From: Babylonia areolata
Taxonomy: Eukaryota; Mollusca; Gastropoda; Neogastropoda; Buccinidae
DNA length: 64,000 nucleotides
Direction: 5' to 3'
Assembly (NCBI RefSeq): GCF_041734735.1
Contig: NC_134876.1
Span: 82,761,174-82,825,173, forward strand
The notes under the pieces are model-generated. The model saw only the letters and a program-made list of their open reading frames with translations, was not told the DNA's origin and made no database searches. Within the stretch, counting starts at the first letter, position 1. Each line of letters begins with the position of its first letter. This document shows positions 12,506 to 25,608 of this stretch, piece by piece. The position numbers and the translations under genes are program-made.

Positions 12506-14317
12506 CAGTAGGCCCCTTACACTAACTATACACAATACGCATCCATTTCTCATTCTCTTTTCACACCTTTCTTTTTCATCCATCCCGTTGTTCACAGGAA
12601 AGAATCGATAAAACCCTGAAGGGAACAGTGGCTGCAAACAATGGATCAACTAGATGGTGGTGCCAGGCCGCGGGACAGGTCTGTCCTCTACGACACTGGC
12701 GTAATCCTTTGCCCTTGAATACGTCAGTTGACGTAAGATTTATGGAGAGGGCTGGGGAGGGGGGGGGGAGGAGAAAGACAGACAGACAGGCAGGCAGGCA
12801 GAACGAAATCGGAACGGAATGGTTTATTCACATAGGCCTCAGCCGCCAAAAGGAGTTCACATGAACATTGTGCAACTCAATGAAACAGCAAAAGCAAACA
12901 AACATAAAATACAAATAACAAAACGTAATTATATTCATTTTACGAAGTAGCGATTTCTCTCAGTTTAAAAGCCTTATACGAAAGCAAAGAAAAATCACGA
13001 ACACCTGTACTATTGCTTGACGACATCAACAGACTTAATTTAAACAGAAAGGGATGTTTGTGGTAAATTGTTTTGTTTTGTTTTTTTCTTGAGACAGGGA
13101 GAGGGAAAGAGAAAGATGTGGGTGAGACAGACTGACAGACAGAGGCAGGCAGGCAGTCAGACAGACAGAGGCTGCATGACAACCTTGAACGAAGATGAGG
13201 TTCAGTTCAGTTTGGCTAAGGCCCCAGCCGACCGTACAGAACCATAACAAACCAAACATACACGTCACACAGCTAGCAACTGATGTCAAGGAACAGCAAA
13301 GAACAAAGAAACAAACAACAGTAACAATAACAACCCTCTCACATTTTCAAACACTTTGGAAGAGAAAACTAGCTCTGTTTACAGTCAAGTCACAACAAAT
13401 CAACCTTCAAATTTGCATTTGCCTCTGGTCCTTCCACCACATTAATTCTGTCGGCGGAAAATTTACACTATTAATGAAAGATTACAAAAATTACATAATT
13501 ATGAAATCGTGCAAATAAACTATAGAAATCCAAACGTAATTGTACTGTGAACTGTTCGGTTATCATGGACTTCCCCTAAAGCACCTGATCCCGAGACTTC
13601 ACTCAGCCAACAATTTAGTGGTGTCCTCAATTAAGCGAAAGAAAAAAACACAGTCTCGTAACTTCCCTAAGCTCTGGGTGAAGTGTTGGATTCGAAATGG
13701 GAAGAAAACTGAGCAAAAACCATGCTACTTAAAAGGCAATTCAATAGCAACTGATAAACGATCCATCTTTGCACTTATATCTTACATAAAGGATGCAAGG
13801 GATGTCAATATGTGTGTACAGTATAAGCAGAAAACTCAGCTGTGTCATAACCCAAGCATAATGAAACAAACGGCAACTGACACAGAGGAAGTGATATGAA
13901 TACCTACAGTAACGTCTATTTGGATCTACAAAGACGTGCTCTCCACCAATGATTGACCAAATTATTTGTCTATACTTAGCAACATGATAGTGAAGAAAAA
14001 CAAGTGCAAGTGACACAACTCTTCCATTACTTTTTTTACAAAGACGCTTGAAATAAAATTTTTAAAAGGTGGGCGTGGATAGGCAGATTGAACCCTTCGG
14101 AGGCAGCGAATTGGGGCTATACATGTCATCTCTAAGGGAGATATCATTTTTCACATGCCTGTTAGGACTGATACTGATGAATCACAACTTTGCACTCACA
14201 TTAATTCTTTGATTCAAAGTTATAGCTGTTCATACTTCACTGTGAAGCTGCATGGAAACCAAACGTGCCATGTAAATCCATCTCGGGCATCAGTCAATCT
14301 CCACTGAAAAACGTGTA

Positions 14318-16216
14318 ACTATGTTTGTTGTTGGCGTCCGTCTGTCTCGGGAGACAATGGAACTCTGCGCCTAGTTCGGTCAAGTTGTTGAGTTGCAGCG
14401 CCTGCTGTGGTTGTACAGTCCGATTCTGGATCGGCAGGCTCTGTTGCAGATGCCGCAGGTGAAAATCGCGCCTGGCTCAGAGGGTACGGATTCTGCCCTC
14501 TGCCGTCTGCACTCTCTTCCCTGTTCCCAGTGCTGTTCTCTCTTCTCCTCGCTCCTCTGGACGCATGCCTTTACGGTCCTTCTCCTGCTGTTACGGTCTT
14601 CATCCACCGCCTCCCAGCCTGCTGGGTCGATGTCGCCTGCCCTCATGTCTCGTTTGCAGACGTCCCTGTAGCATAGGACAGGTCTTCCTGCAGGTCTGGA
14701 ACCAGTGGTGAGCTTGCCATAAAGGGTGTCCTTGGGGATTCGCCCGCCATCCATTCGCCTGACGTGGCCGGGCGATCGCAGACGGCGCCGGGTCAGGAGT
14801 GCAAACATGCTGGAGATGCCTGCCTGGTCAAGGACTTTCTTGTTTGGTACACGTTATTGCCACGTGATGCCCAGAATTCTCCTGAGGTTGCACTGGTGAA
14901 AGGAGTTGAGTCTGCGTTCTTGGCGAGAGTAGAAAGTCCATGTCTCGCTACAATAGAGCAGAGTGCTGAGCACACAGGCTTGGTACACCTGCATCTTGGT
15001 GTTGATAGTCAGCATGGGATTGTCCCAAACCCTCTGTGCCAGGCTGTAGATGCTTTGCCAGTCCGCTTGTTGAGTTCGGCATCCAGGGAGAGGTTACTTG
15101 AGGTGGTGGAGCCGAGGTAAGTGAAGTCCTCGACGACCTCGAGTGTGAAGTCACCAATGGAGATGCTTGGGGTGCTGCTCACATCCTGGCCCATGATGTT
15201 TGTCTTCTTTAGGCTGATAGTCAAGCCAAACTCTCTGCATGCTTGGGCGAAGTGGTTGATGAGTCGCTGGAGTGCCTCCTCAGAGTGAGTTGTGAGAGCT
15301 GCGTCATTTACGAAAAGCATCTCGTGTATGAGAACCTGTCGCACTTTGGTTTTAGCGTGAAGGCGGGCCAGGTTGAAGAGACTGCCATCGCTTCTGGTGT
15401 GGAGATATACTCCATCCTCTGACTAGCTGAAGGCATAAGACAGCAGCAGCGAGAAGAAGATACCGAAGAGTGTTGGGGAAAGCACACAGCCTTGCTTCAC
15501 CCCGCTCTTGATTGGGAATGGATCAGAGGAAGATCCATCGTGCTGAACGGTGCCCTGCATGTCTTCATGAAAAGACGTGATCATCCTCAGGAGCTTGGGG
15601 GGACATCCAATCTTCTGTAGCAGTGTGAAAAGACCTTTTCTGCTGACCAGGTGAAAGGCCTTGGTGAGGTCGATGAATGCGACGTATAATTGCCGTCTCT
15701 GCCCCGGCATTTCTCCTGCAGCCGCCGCAAGAAGAAGACTATGTTGATTGTTGATCTTCCAGCTCTGAATGCGCACTGTGCCTCAGGGTATATGCATTCA
15801 GCAAGTAACTGCAGTCTGCTCAGGACTACACGGGTAAAGGCTTTCCCAACGATACTGAGCAGGGAGATTCCACGGTAGTTGCAATCGCTGTGATCACCCG
15901 AGTTCTTGTACAGAGTGATGATGTTGGCGTCACGCATCTCCTGGGGCACAGTCCCTTCTCTTCAGCACTGCAGTAGCAACTGGTGCAGGTGGTGGAGCAG
16001 CACAGTTTTTTTCCAGCCTTGATGACATCAGGTGGGATGCCATCTTTTCCTGGAGTTTTGCCACAGGCGAGGGAGTCGATGGCCTTGCCGAGTTCCTATT
16101 CAAAGGGCGGGATATCGAGTTCTTCCATGACAGGGAGGTTGGCGGTGCTCTCAAATGCTGCGTCTGCGACAATGTTTTCTCTTGAACAGAGCTCCTGGTA
16201 GTGTTCCGCCCATCTC
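14318..16216 (-). mobile_element. LINE-A, 3' part (reverse transcriptase, zinc finger)
   Basis: This is the C-terminal half of a non-LTR retrotransposon read on the - strand. In order it shows RWAEHY at the break (about 16,200), the RT motifs YRGISLL (about 15,860), AFIDLTKAF (about 15,665) and SGVKQGCVLSPTLFG (about 15,490), and TISLKKT near 15,220. It ends with a cysteine/histidine finger (CGICNRACRSRIGL..HSRRC, 14,390-14,470). Several frameshifts split it, and the usual FADD catalytic motif reads FVND, so one catalytic aspartate is lost. It is dead. It has an APE-type endonuclease upstream and no RNase H of its own. I did not assign the clade. The rest of the element lies beyond the insertion, at 18,263-20,390. 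Confidence 0.85.
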
Positions 16217-17662
16217 TAAACCTGCTTGCTCCAGTCTGTTATCAAAATGAAGCTATGAGGCTGATCCTTGGAACAACAAAAGACACGCCCACGGAAACCA
16301 TGCGATACCTGCTTGACCTTCCTTCAGTGCAGGCCAGAAACAAGTTAGAACAGGTTAAGACCTACTTCAGAGCATTAGAAAACCCGCAAAACCCACTGCA
16401 TGACGCAGTCAAAGAACCAAAAGGCAGCCGTCTAGGACGAGGAAGATCATGGATGGGGCAAGCAGAAGACACAATCCAGCTAGTATGCCGACTACAAGAC
16501 CTGAAAGAAACAAAAGAAAGGGAGAAAAAGCCCGAAAACCTCAACCATCTATTCAACACAGCCACTTTACCCACTCTAGGAAGACATTGTCGGGAATGGC
16601 CAGAAGGCAAAACTGATGCGGAAGTGAAGCTAATCAAAGAAGAAAACAGTAAAGAAGAGGACATCATCATATACACAAATGGCTCAGTCACCAAAGACCA
16701 ATCCGGTTGGGGATTCACTGCGAAACAAAATGGAAAAAACAATTAGGGAAGAGAATGCTGCCTACGAAGTCACAACCTCCAGCCTAACGATGGAAATTGT
16801 GACACATGCCCTCCAGTAGCTATCGTCTATCCATATGCCCGGAAACCAACATGCCATGATTCTAACCGACTCAATGAACCTCATACAGAAAATTGAAAAT
16901 GGAATGGGAAGCCCAGAGTGGCATAAGGCAATGCGCAACTATCAGATTAAAAAACTTACATGGTCATACTGCCCGGTACATGTAGGTGTTAAGGGAAATG
17001 AGCGAGCTGACAGAGTTGCTGGTAATGTAACAACAACGAGCAGTCTACATCTAGGAAAATCGGAAATCCTTAGAAAAGTCAAAGAATATCAAAAAGAACA
17101 GGTACAAGGCCATCACACCATCGATCGCCTCAAAGAAATAAAGGTATAGAGAGGGAGCGGCCGTAAGTCTAGCATGAAAGGTAGAGCACGATGCTTTGCA
17201 AATCAAACAAATATCGGCGGCATCATTTCCAAACCAACATTGCGCAAATTTCTTCAAAACGGAACAGAATCTCTGTGGGCTTTTCCAAATACAATAAACT
17301 GAGCAACACACTAGACGCCACGTTCTTGGCATCAGAGATCTTTTCCGACCCTTCTTGCGGCCAATCAGTGGCAGCCTCTGTGCGTGTGTGTATGTGTGTG
17401 TTTGTGTGCGTGTATGCGTGCGCGAGGGTGTAAGTGTACACAAGTGTCAGGAGAGTTCTGTGCACGTGCGTGTGTGTGTGGGGGGGTGGGGGGTGCGGGG
17501 GGGGGGGGGGGTTAGAGGATGAGGTATGTGTGTGTATGCATGCCTTCACTGTAGGAGCAACGGAATATTGGAACGTGCGGGTGTGCATATATATATTATG
17601 TGTGTGGGGGTGGGGGTGGGGGATATGGGCGTATGTGTGTGTGCTTGTACAAGTAAGTGTGC

Positions 17663-17697
<35 letters not shown>

Positions 17698-18262
17698 CCG
17701 TGGAAGCTGCGATACGTAGCCTAGAAATGAGTGTGTGGAGGAGGGGGGGGGGGGGGGGGTAGAGGGGCTGCAGGGTAGTGTGTGTGTGTGTGTGTGTGTT
17801 AGGGCTCATGTACGTTTATGTGTATTTGATTGTGCTTTCATATCTGTGAAACTGAATGTTTGGTGCATATCTGTATTGCATATGTGTGTGTATGTGTGAA
17901 TGTGTGTCAACATGTTTTACATGTATTTGCTTATTTATCATCATTGTTGTCCTTTTTTTTCTTCTTTTTTTTCTTCTTTTTTTACGCTTATAGCTGACTT
18001 CATCAAGTTTTTGCGCCTTATAAATATTATTAGTAGTAGTAGCAGTTCTTTTTTTATGTATTTATCTATTATTTATTTATTTATTTACTTATTTCTTTTT
18101 ATTTTATTTTATTTTATTTTTATTATTCCTCAAGGCCTGACTAAGCGCATTGGGTTATGCTGCTGGTCAGGCATCTGCTTGGCAGATGTGGTGTAGCGTA
18201 TATGGATTTGTCCGAACGCAGTGACGCCTCTTTGAGCTACTGAATCTGAAACTGTTATCATG
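16217..18262 (+). mobile_element. LINE-B, 5'-truncated 3' end with RNase H, inserted in LINE-A
   Basis: A + strand fragment of a different non-LTR element, of the kind that ends in an RNase H domain (as in the I and related clades). An open stretch (about 16,216-16,743) covers the region just before RNase H (GRGRSWMGQAEDTI, then CREWPEGKTDAE). RNase H begins IIYTNGSVTKDQSGWGF and continues in another frame as ILTDSMNLIQKIENGMG and YCPVHVGVKGNERADRVAG (to about 17,145). The first RNase H aspartate of the usual YTDGS reads N. A 3' UTR with GT- and G-rich tracts follows, then a tail (GGCAGATGTGGTGTAGCGTA) ending in CTGAAACTG-like repeats near 18,262. The - strand LINE-A continues on both sides. 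Confidence 0.8.
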
Positions 18263-20390
18263 TTGCCGGAAGCTGACTTCAGTGGCGCGATCTTGTTCAC
18301 ACATCGTGCATGCCACGGATGTTGCCACAGTCAGCGGAAAGTTGGATGTTCTGACAGATGTTCAGCCAGTAGTAGTTGGTGCAGCGTCTGGCGATCCGTT
18401 TGGTGTCGTTTCTGGCCTTCTTGAGTGCGGCAAGTGTCTTCTTAGAAAGCTCTCCTTTGTGGTTGATGAGCGCCACTCTTTTGGTCTCTATTGCTGGTTC
18501 CAAAACAGCAATGCTGGCTTCGAGCCAATCTGGATTCTGCATCTCTGTTTTGCCGAAGGTGTCCGTGGCTGAGTTGTAGATGTCGTCACAGATGTGATTC
18601 CACATCTCAGCATTGACAGCAGGGCAGTCTTTGAGGGCATCCTCGATGGAGTTGGCGAAGCGGTCGCACAGGTCTGGGATTGCTGTTCTGGCAGTGTTGA
18701 TGCGAGGCCGACCCTTCTGCTTTGAGTGGTGAATCCGTTTTGGTTGGAAGCGCACTTTGCAGCCAACCAGGGAGTGGTTGGTGTCGCAGTCAGCACTGTG
18801 AAAACTACGTGTGGTGAGTACGCAGTTCAGGGCCTTCGAGTGATGATGAGGTCCAGCTGGTGCCAGTGGCGGGATCTGGGGTGTCGCCAGGAAGTTCGGT
18901 GATGTGGCTTGGTGGAGAAGAATGTGTTAGTTACGCAGAGGTTGTGGTAGGAGCAAAAATCTAGAAGCCTTTGCCCGTTCTCATTCAGTTTGCCAATACC
19001 GAAGTGGCCAGTGCAGCTGGGCCAGGAGTCGTGGTCAGAACCCACTCAGGCATTGAAGTCGCCGAGAAGGTACAGCTGTTCTGTGGCAGGGATGTCTCGG
19101 ATGGTGGTATCAAGCTCCTCGTAGAACTGGTCTCTGTCTCCACAGAAGAACAATGTGTGGGAGTATAGACGCTCAGAAGGTTTACACTGGGCCAGAGGAG
19201 GCTGACAGGCGGAGGGCGAGGATGTGGACTGTGCGGTTCCACAGAGGACAGTAGAGAGTTACTCACGGCGAATCCAACGCCATGCAGTCTTGGCTCTTCA
19301 AGTTCCTTGCCCTTCCAGAAGAACGCGTAGTTCTGTTCCCTGAGGCTGCTGCTTGTCGGGAAGTCTTGTTTCCTGTAGTGCAGCAATGTTGATGTTGAGC
19401 CTTGTCACGATCAATGATGACTGTTTTCTCAGTGGAATCATCGACCTGTTGCAGGTCATTTGAGAGGCCAGGGCACATTGTCCTGACATTCCAGCATGCT
19501 AAAAGCAAGATGGGCATTTTTTGTTTCTCTTTTTGCCTGGTGCTGGGTAACAGTCTGCTTGTCGGGTTTTTCCCTAGCTCCAAGCATCCATTGAAGTAGG
19601 CAGACTGTGGCGGGTCAGCACCTTATTGGCTGGGGGCTGACCAGCTTGGCGGTAGCTGACCAGTGGGACTATGATGGTCCCTCCCACTGTCGGAGGCAGC
19701 CCGTAGCGCCTGGACCTACGCCAATCGGTCCTTGCCGGCTTATAACTTGTAACTGCTGCCTCCCTTGTTGTTTTTGTCCCTGGGGACAGCGGCACCGCTG
19801 AAGTGACCTCTCCAGGGCGCGAGCCTGGGCGAACTTTATGGACATTCTGGGTTGCCCAGTCTTCAGAATCCCCCTCTCCGCCTCACCGATGTAGTCCGCA
19901 GGAATGCAGAGCGATACATTCGGCACCAGCCAGCTTGGCTGCAGGAGCTGCCGGAACCGGGAAGAAAGTCAGTCAGTGCAACCGTCCAACCGCCTGAAGT
20001 TAGGCCCGGGGCTCCAGTTCCGGATTTTTCCTCAGGGTTTGCTCAGTCCCGACGCCTTTCTCGTGACCGGGTATGCCACAAGGCAACGGAGGTTTGGAGT
20101 TAGGGTTTTCCTTCCCCTACTAGATGGACTGCCTTCCCAGACCAGCTGATGACCTCCATCTGCCCGAAGCACCTGGTTTTGAGGCGCCAGAGACCCACCT
20201 TTCGTCCCTTCTCCTGCCAGTCAAAGCAGTTCCGCCGGGCTAAGCCACACGGGCAGGTCAGGAGTTGGGCCGGTTTGGTTCAGTGTCAGAGGCTGTTTGA
20301 GACGCACGCGGCCGCCGGCATGGGAACACTGACTTTATAGGTGGTAAGAGCTTGTCCTCACTTCCGCCCCGGCTGCTGATGACAATCCTC
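18263..20390 (-). mobile_element. LINE-A, 5' part (5' UTR and endonuclease)
   Basis: Read on the - strand, a GC-rich leader of about 0.8 kb (20,390 down to about 19,590) precedes an APE-type endonuclease. The endonuclease begins LACWNVRTM (about 19,500), shows RLHGVGFAVSNSLL (about 19,270), and ends near SWRHPRSRHWHQLDLIITRR (about 18,850). A linker to the reverse transcriptase follows (TARTAIPDLCDRFANSIEDA, to about 18,300). It stops at the junction with LINE-B and resumes at 16,216. Frames shift several times, so it cannot code. Together the two parts are close to full length, about 4 kb without the insertion. Confidence 0.82.
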
Positions 20391-20474
20391 ATATTTGAAC
20401 CATGTATAAGAGCGTAATCATGGACTCGCACAAACAAATACACGCCCATGAGCGCAAACACACACACACACACA

Positions 20475-20640
20475 CACACACACTCCAACTGACAGCGCCG
20501 CCGGGCAGCACTGCCGGATCCACGACCACCCCGAGCACCCCCACCGCCCCCGGGACTCGAACCCGTGGACACTCGCTTTCCGCATTAGGCCGCTTCGCAC
20601 ACGGCCACCGCTGCACTAATCTGTTATGCAGACGACACAA
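20475..20640 (-). mobile_element. tRNA-derived SINE head (family 5)
   Basis: Read on the - strand it shows an A-box-like stretch (GGCCGTGTGCGAAGCGG) and a B box (GGGTTCGAGTCCCG), followed by a GC-rich body ending in a GT microsatellite. It does not fold as an intact tRNA by eye, so a SINE is more likely than a tRNA gene. Confidence 0.55.
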
Positions 20641-20992
20641 ATGGTTATACATTCTTAATTAAGAACCATAAACCCACTTGTGAGGAGAATTCCGGCATTT
20701 AGTGTGTTCTGAGGATCCAAATCCCGTTTCCCCAAGTGGAATTGGAAGGGAGCAACCATTTTTGGAAGTGCAGTTTCATTATCATTCTAGAAATGCCCAA
20801 TTTTCTTTCGTATACATTATATGTCATACTATTGGTTTTTGTACTTTTTTAGCACTTTATTGTATATTTTACTTGAATGCATCTATTTACTTTGAAAAAA
20901 TGATAGTATTGGTACAACTTTTAAACAAAAAGGACATACCCCTTTCCTTGGCCACAATATCTCTGACGTATTTCGCATGCACAGTAGTCTGA

Positions 20993-21010
20993 ACGGCACT
21001 CACGATGGCG
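20993..21010 (+). promoter_or_regulatory. YY1/TISU-like start element of the C2orf68 homologue
   Basis: The start codon lies in CACGATGGCGAC, which agrees with the TISU/YY1 consensus (SAASATGGCGGC) at 10 of 12 positions by my alignment. This element is known from metazoan genes with very short 5' UTRs. An in-frame TGA at 20,990-20,992 supports this ATG as the start. Confidence 0.45.
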
Positions 21011-21072
21011 ACCGCACGTATTAACATGCAACATGGATTTATGAAATCCATCATAAAAAATCAAGTTGACAG
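21005..21072 (+). CDS. C2orf68: C2orf68 homologue exon 1
   Basis: 22 codons plus 2 bases, from the ATG to GTTGACAG before GTATGT. It encodes MATARINMQHGFMKSIIKNQ and ends within the arginine codon shared with exon 2. Confidence 0.8.
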
Positions 21073-21683
21073 GTATGTTTATATTCATTCGAGAATAATG
21101 TCTATGTGATTTCGTTCTGCGGGGCAGTTTATCCAAGAATCTGTTTCTTTTTCGTCCTTAAAATCAAGTGTTCTTTCGGTATTGAGTTTGTTAGGTGCTT
21201 GATGGTTTTTTTCTCATGACCAGAATCCGTGATTCTTTTTCTTTTTTTTCTTTTTTTTAGGTGTCCATTTCCAAACAAGAAATATCAGCGTAGTTTTGAT
21301 ACATTGCTTTTGGGGGGCATGGAGGAGAAGGTAGCATATTGTGTTCCTGTATTGTTGGTCTTTGCAGCAAACACAGGGGTTGAGAAATGGGACTCTCCTT
21401 CAATTCAGCTTTTGATGTGGAATTACTTTACTTTTTTGTGCACACCTGAATGAAAAAGTATTGATACAGTTAAATCAGACTGTTAAGTTTATTCCATAAC
21501 ATACCTCATTTTGTTTATGTTCCAAAAATAATGTCACGTGACATCTAAGAGGAAGACTTCTTGAAACTGAAAGTAGATTCAAGTTGAACACTTTCACTTT
21601 AAAGCAGTTCCTATACTGATATGTTGATTGTCCAGTTCTAAGTATGTTAACAATATAATGTAATGGTCATTTCCAGCTACAGA

Positions 21684-21724
<41 letters not shown>

Positions 21725-23919
21725 TATATATATATAGAGAGAGAGAGAGATATGTATGTATGTATATCTTCTTCATGGGCTGCAACTCCTACGTTCACTC
21801 GTATGTACATGAGTGGGCTTTTACATGTATGACCATTTTTAACCCACCATGTAGGTAGCCATACTCCATTTTTGGGGGTGTGCTTGCTGGGTATGTTCTT
21901 GTTTCCATAACCCACCAAATGCTGACATGGATTACAGGACCTTTAACGTGCGTATTTGATATTCTGCTTGCATGTAGACACAAAGGGGGATCAGACACAA
22001 GCAGGTCTGCACATATGCTGACCTGGGAGATTGGAAAAATATCTACCCTTTACCCATAAGGCGCCGTTACTGAGATTCAAATCCGGGACCCTCAGATTGA
22101 AAGTCCAATGCTTTAACCACTCAACTATTGCACCAGTCATATATATATATATATATATATAGTCCAAGCCTGGATCAGTGGATGTCTTCGTTTTTCCATA
22201 AAGTAATGGAGAATGCACCAAACAGTCTTGGTTAATCTTTTAACCTTTAAAACTGTATTTGTGTTTGGGGTGGGGATGGTGGTTTTAAAAGGCTCTCATT
22301 TATGCTCTTATTGGTCCAAAATATACCTCCAAAGGGGAGTTTTGTTTTCACAGCAACTGCAAGAGACAGCAGTTTCGCACTGCGTAGCTGTTCGGGCTTG
22401 CTTGCCACTCATGACTGCTAACTAGAGTGAAACCACTACTCAAGCAAAGAGAACTTCCCATATATATGTATTATATAATATAATCTGTTGTAATGTTATA
22501 CAGGATAACATAGTGATAGAATAACTGTTTTCAAGCCTTCCATTCTGCACACATTTGCACCAGCTGTCTTCTGTACACTGATAAAAAGTAATATTCTGCT
22601 GGCTTATAGACAGATGTACTGTAATAGATAAACAATTTTCCATGTCATCTGGGAGCTAAAGAAGTTTGGTTTCCAAGAAGTAGAATACTTGACAGAAGTG
22701 ATGACAGCAATTTGATATATCTTCATTTGTTTTCCAGAGATAACTATGACAAAGAGGTAAAAGCCAAGATGGAGAGCACACCATCCAATTCCAAATACAG
22801 GCACCCAAAACACAGACCCAAGAAACCTGATAAACAGGTCTATGTTCCACCATTTATGAAGAAAGGTAATTGTATTTTATGTACACTGTTTGTGTGACAG
22901 TACATAAAAAGATGTAAGGACGAGCAAAAGCAATTAATGGTTTTCAGCTCATACTAAAAGAATACATTCTTTTCCATTGTTAGAATCATTTTGTTTCCAC
23001 TATTCAGTGATTGTTTCCACTATTCAGTGATTGTTAACTCTCTCGGGATGACAAATTTTCTCCCTTGCTTTTCCCCACAGACGGCCCATTTGTAAGGGTT
23101 TGGAAAAAAATTACAAAAAATACAAAATACTGTGTAAGATAATGAAACTTTCAGAACTGGTTTATTACATGTTGAGCTATTACATATAAAAAAAAAAATC
23201 AAATTTCTCATCTTATTTTTACAGTTTTGCCATATGTAGAAAATACTGCCAATTTTTCACCCCAAATCACCATACCCATGCTCGCTTTCTACATTAAATT
23301 CGCTTTCTTCTTCATCATCATCCACCTCTTCAATGTCCGACCCTTCAGCTTGTAGCATTTCAAGTACTTCAGCAACCCTAAAATGTTGCCGTCACTGCCT
23401 TGTTCGCTTCACAACATTCTGCGAAGAGCCCGCTTTGCTAACAGGCTGGCACGCGAGCAGACGACCAGTCAGTGACTTTGTCAGCGTGTGTGCGAGACGG
23501 GCCACACATCCCAGGCTGACCAATCATACTGTTCGATTGTGGAGTGACCCAGAATAGCTCACTCTGCTTGGCTAATCACAAAATCACGTGTACAGCGCAT
23601 GATGGAATTTTACTTTTGGAGAATGCTATTCCATTCCTTCGTCCGAATCCAAATACATTTTGTGTAGGAATGCGTGAGCATTCCTTCGTCCGGAGAGAGT
23701 TAATCTGTTGAAAAATGCCTGACTGTATAGAAAGTAAGTTAAGAATTCTTTGTATTATCTAGCAAATGAATCTTCATTGTTGTTTTTTTCATTTGTTATT
23801 GACTTGTTTTTGTGTTGTGGGTCTTGAGAAAATAGCACATGTTGTTGTGGACAAATTGCTCAATTTTTAAGACTATAACTATATAAGACGAGAGGCAAGG
23901 CCTTCAAGACTCACTTGTG

Positions 23920-23980
<61 letters not shown>

Positions 23981-25564
23981 TCTAATCGTTAAAATGTGTT
24001 CTTTATTTGTTATTATAAAGCTTCGGGTTAAAAGAAACAGGAGAGGCAAGGCCTTCAAGACTCACTTGTGATAAACTTAAAAAAAAAAAAATCTAATTGT
24101 TAAAGTGTGTTCTGTATTTGTTATTATAAAGCTTTGGGTTGGGAAGAAAAAAAAAAAAAAGTCCTTACCAGATTCGAACCCAGAATGTTCTTATCCATTA
24201 CACTATCGTGGCTCCTTAACTGACGTTCTAAAATTTAATATTTGAACATACTTTTGAAAGGGCGATAAATCAGTTGCGGTATTTGCAGTGAGAACGCTGT
24301 TTAAATCATATTATTCTGGTGTATCTTGGGCATTCAAAAAATCTTTAAGGGCAATGAAAAATTCTTTTTAAGTCCGCGGTAAAGGAGACGTGGCTATCGC
24401 CGTAGCAATCACACTGCAACATTTAGCCGTTTGCTCTAGATCTAGATAGATGTACAAGTTTAGTTACACCCTCCAGGAATGTAGTATGACACGGTCGATT
24501 TAATTTCTCTTTTATGTTCATTCTAGTTTTATAGTTTTAAAGTTGATATGAAAATTGAGTATTTTGTTAAACTAATAAAATGTAGAGCCAAGTACAAGTA
24601 CTTCTAAACGTCGTATGAAGTGAAAAGGACTTCATTTTGAGAAAAGTCAAGACTGGAAATTTTTTCGTTTCATCGTGATCAGTTCAAGGGTATTAACTCG
24701 CATGGTTTACAATTTTTAACTGTGAATTCCAACTGATTCTGTGGATATTTTTATGGCAGTTTGGGGCATAATCCAGTAAGTGATGAGGCGTTCACAAACC
24801 TTTCTCTGAATAAATATTTAATGGTCTCCTTCTCCAACTTTTCATCACATGTTATCGTGTATTGGCCATTGAATATAGGATTGAACGGGCAGGTCAACAA
24901 CTTGAAACAAAATGGCGTTGTTCGTGAAGAATATGAGCACGCGCTTTGAATGTGTATAAATATGTGTACGCAATTGATTTTTGCCCATGACCTTCAGGGC
25001 TCAGCCAATAGATCTGTAAAGTCCACTCGTCGTATTGATTTGAGTATTTTCTGAAAAAGACCACTTGGGCGAATGAACATAGTGAGTAAAGCACTGAGAG
25101 TAAAGCACACAAGCTTTTTATTTATTGAGTATAATTTCAAAATGTAATGTTTAAGATGAGAAAGATCAGTTTAAAGCAAATTAAGTCCCCTAGCATTAAT
25201 TACAGAGTAATTTCCCTTTTTTACTATCTGCACCAAAACATTTACAAAATAAATAAATAAAACTTCGATGCTTAGCAAAAGTAGTTCCTGTTTGAACAAA
25301 AAATGATAATAATGTCTGCTCTTGTTGTTGTGTCAGAATACCAGATCAAAGTGCCAAGTTTAGAGAATACAAAAAATATAAATATAACAGTAAATGCAGT
25401 TTGCATATAATTTGGCTTCTTTTTTTATTTTTTGTGCCCATCCCAGAGGTGCAATATTATTTTAAACAAGATGACTGGAAAGAACTGAATTTTTCCTATT
25501 TTTATGCCTAATTTGGTGTCAACTGACAAAGTATTTGCAGAGAAAATGTCAATGTTAAAGTTTA

Positions 25565-25608
<44 letters not shown>

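Larger units (their letters stand above)
7728..14317. other. Gene-poor stretch
   Basis: I find no supported gene in these 6.6 kb. They hold poly-T/C tracts (about 8,100-8,160 and 9,970-10,035), a two-copy 41-bp repeat, TA, CA, GA and GT microsatellites, a 5-bp repeat and unassigned AT-rich DNA. Stretches at 9,620-9,960 and 10,200-10,450 are richer in GC and could hold an untranslated exon or promoter, but nothing in them is recognisable. Confidence 0.5.

Noticed and set aside
14393-15120. + strand frames over LINE-A
   Set aside because: Antisense shadows of the reverse transcriptase and zinc-finger region, which is clearly coded on the - strand.
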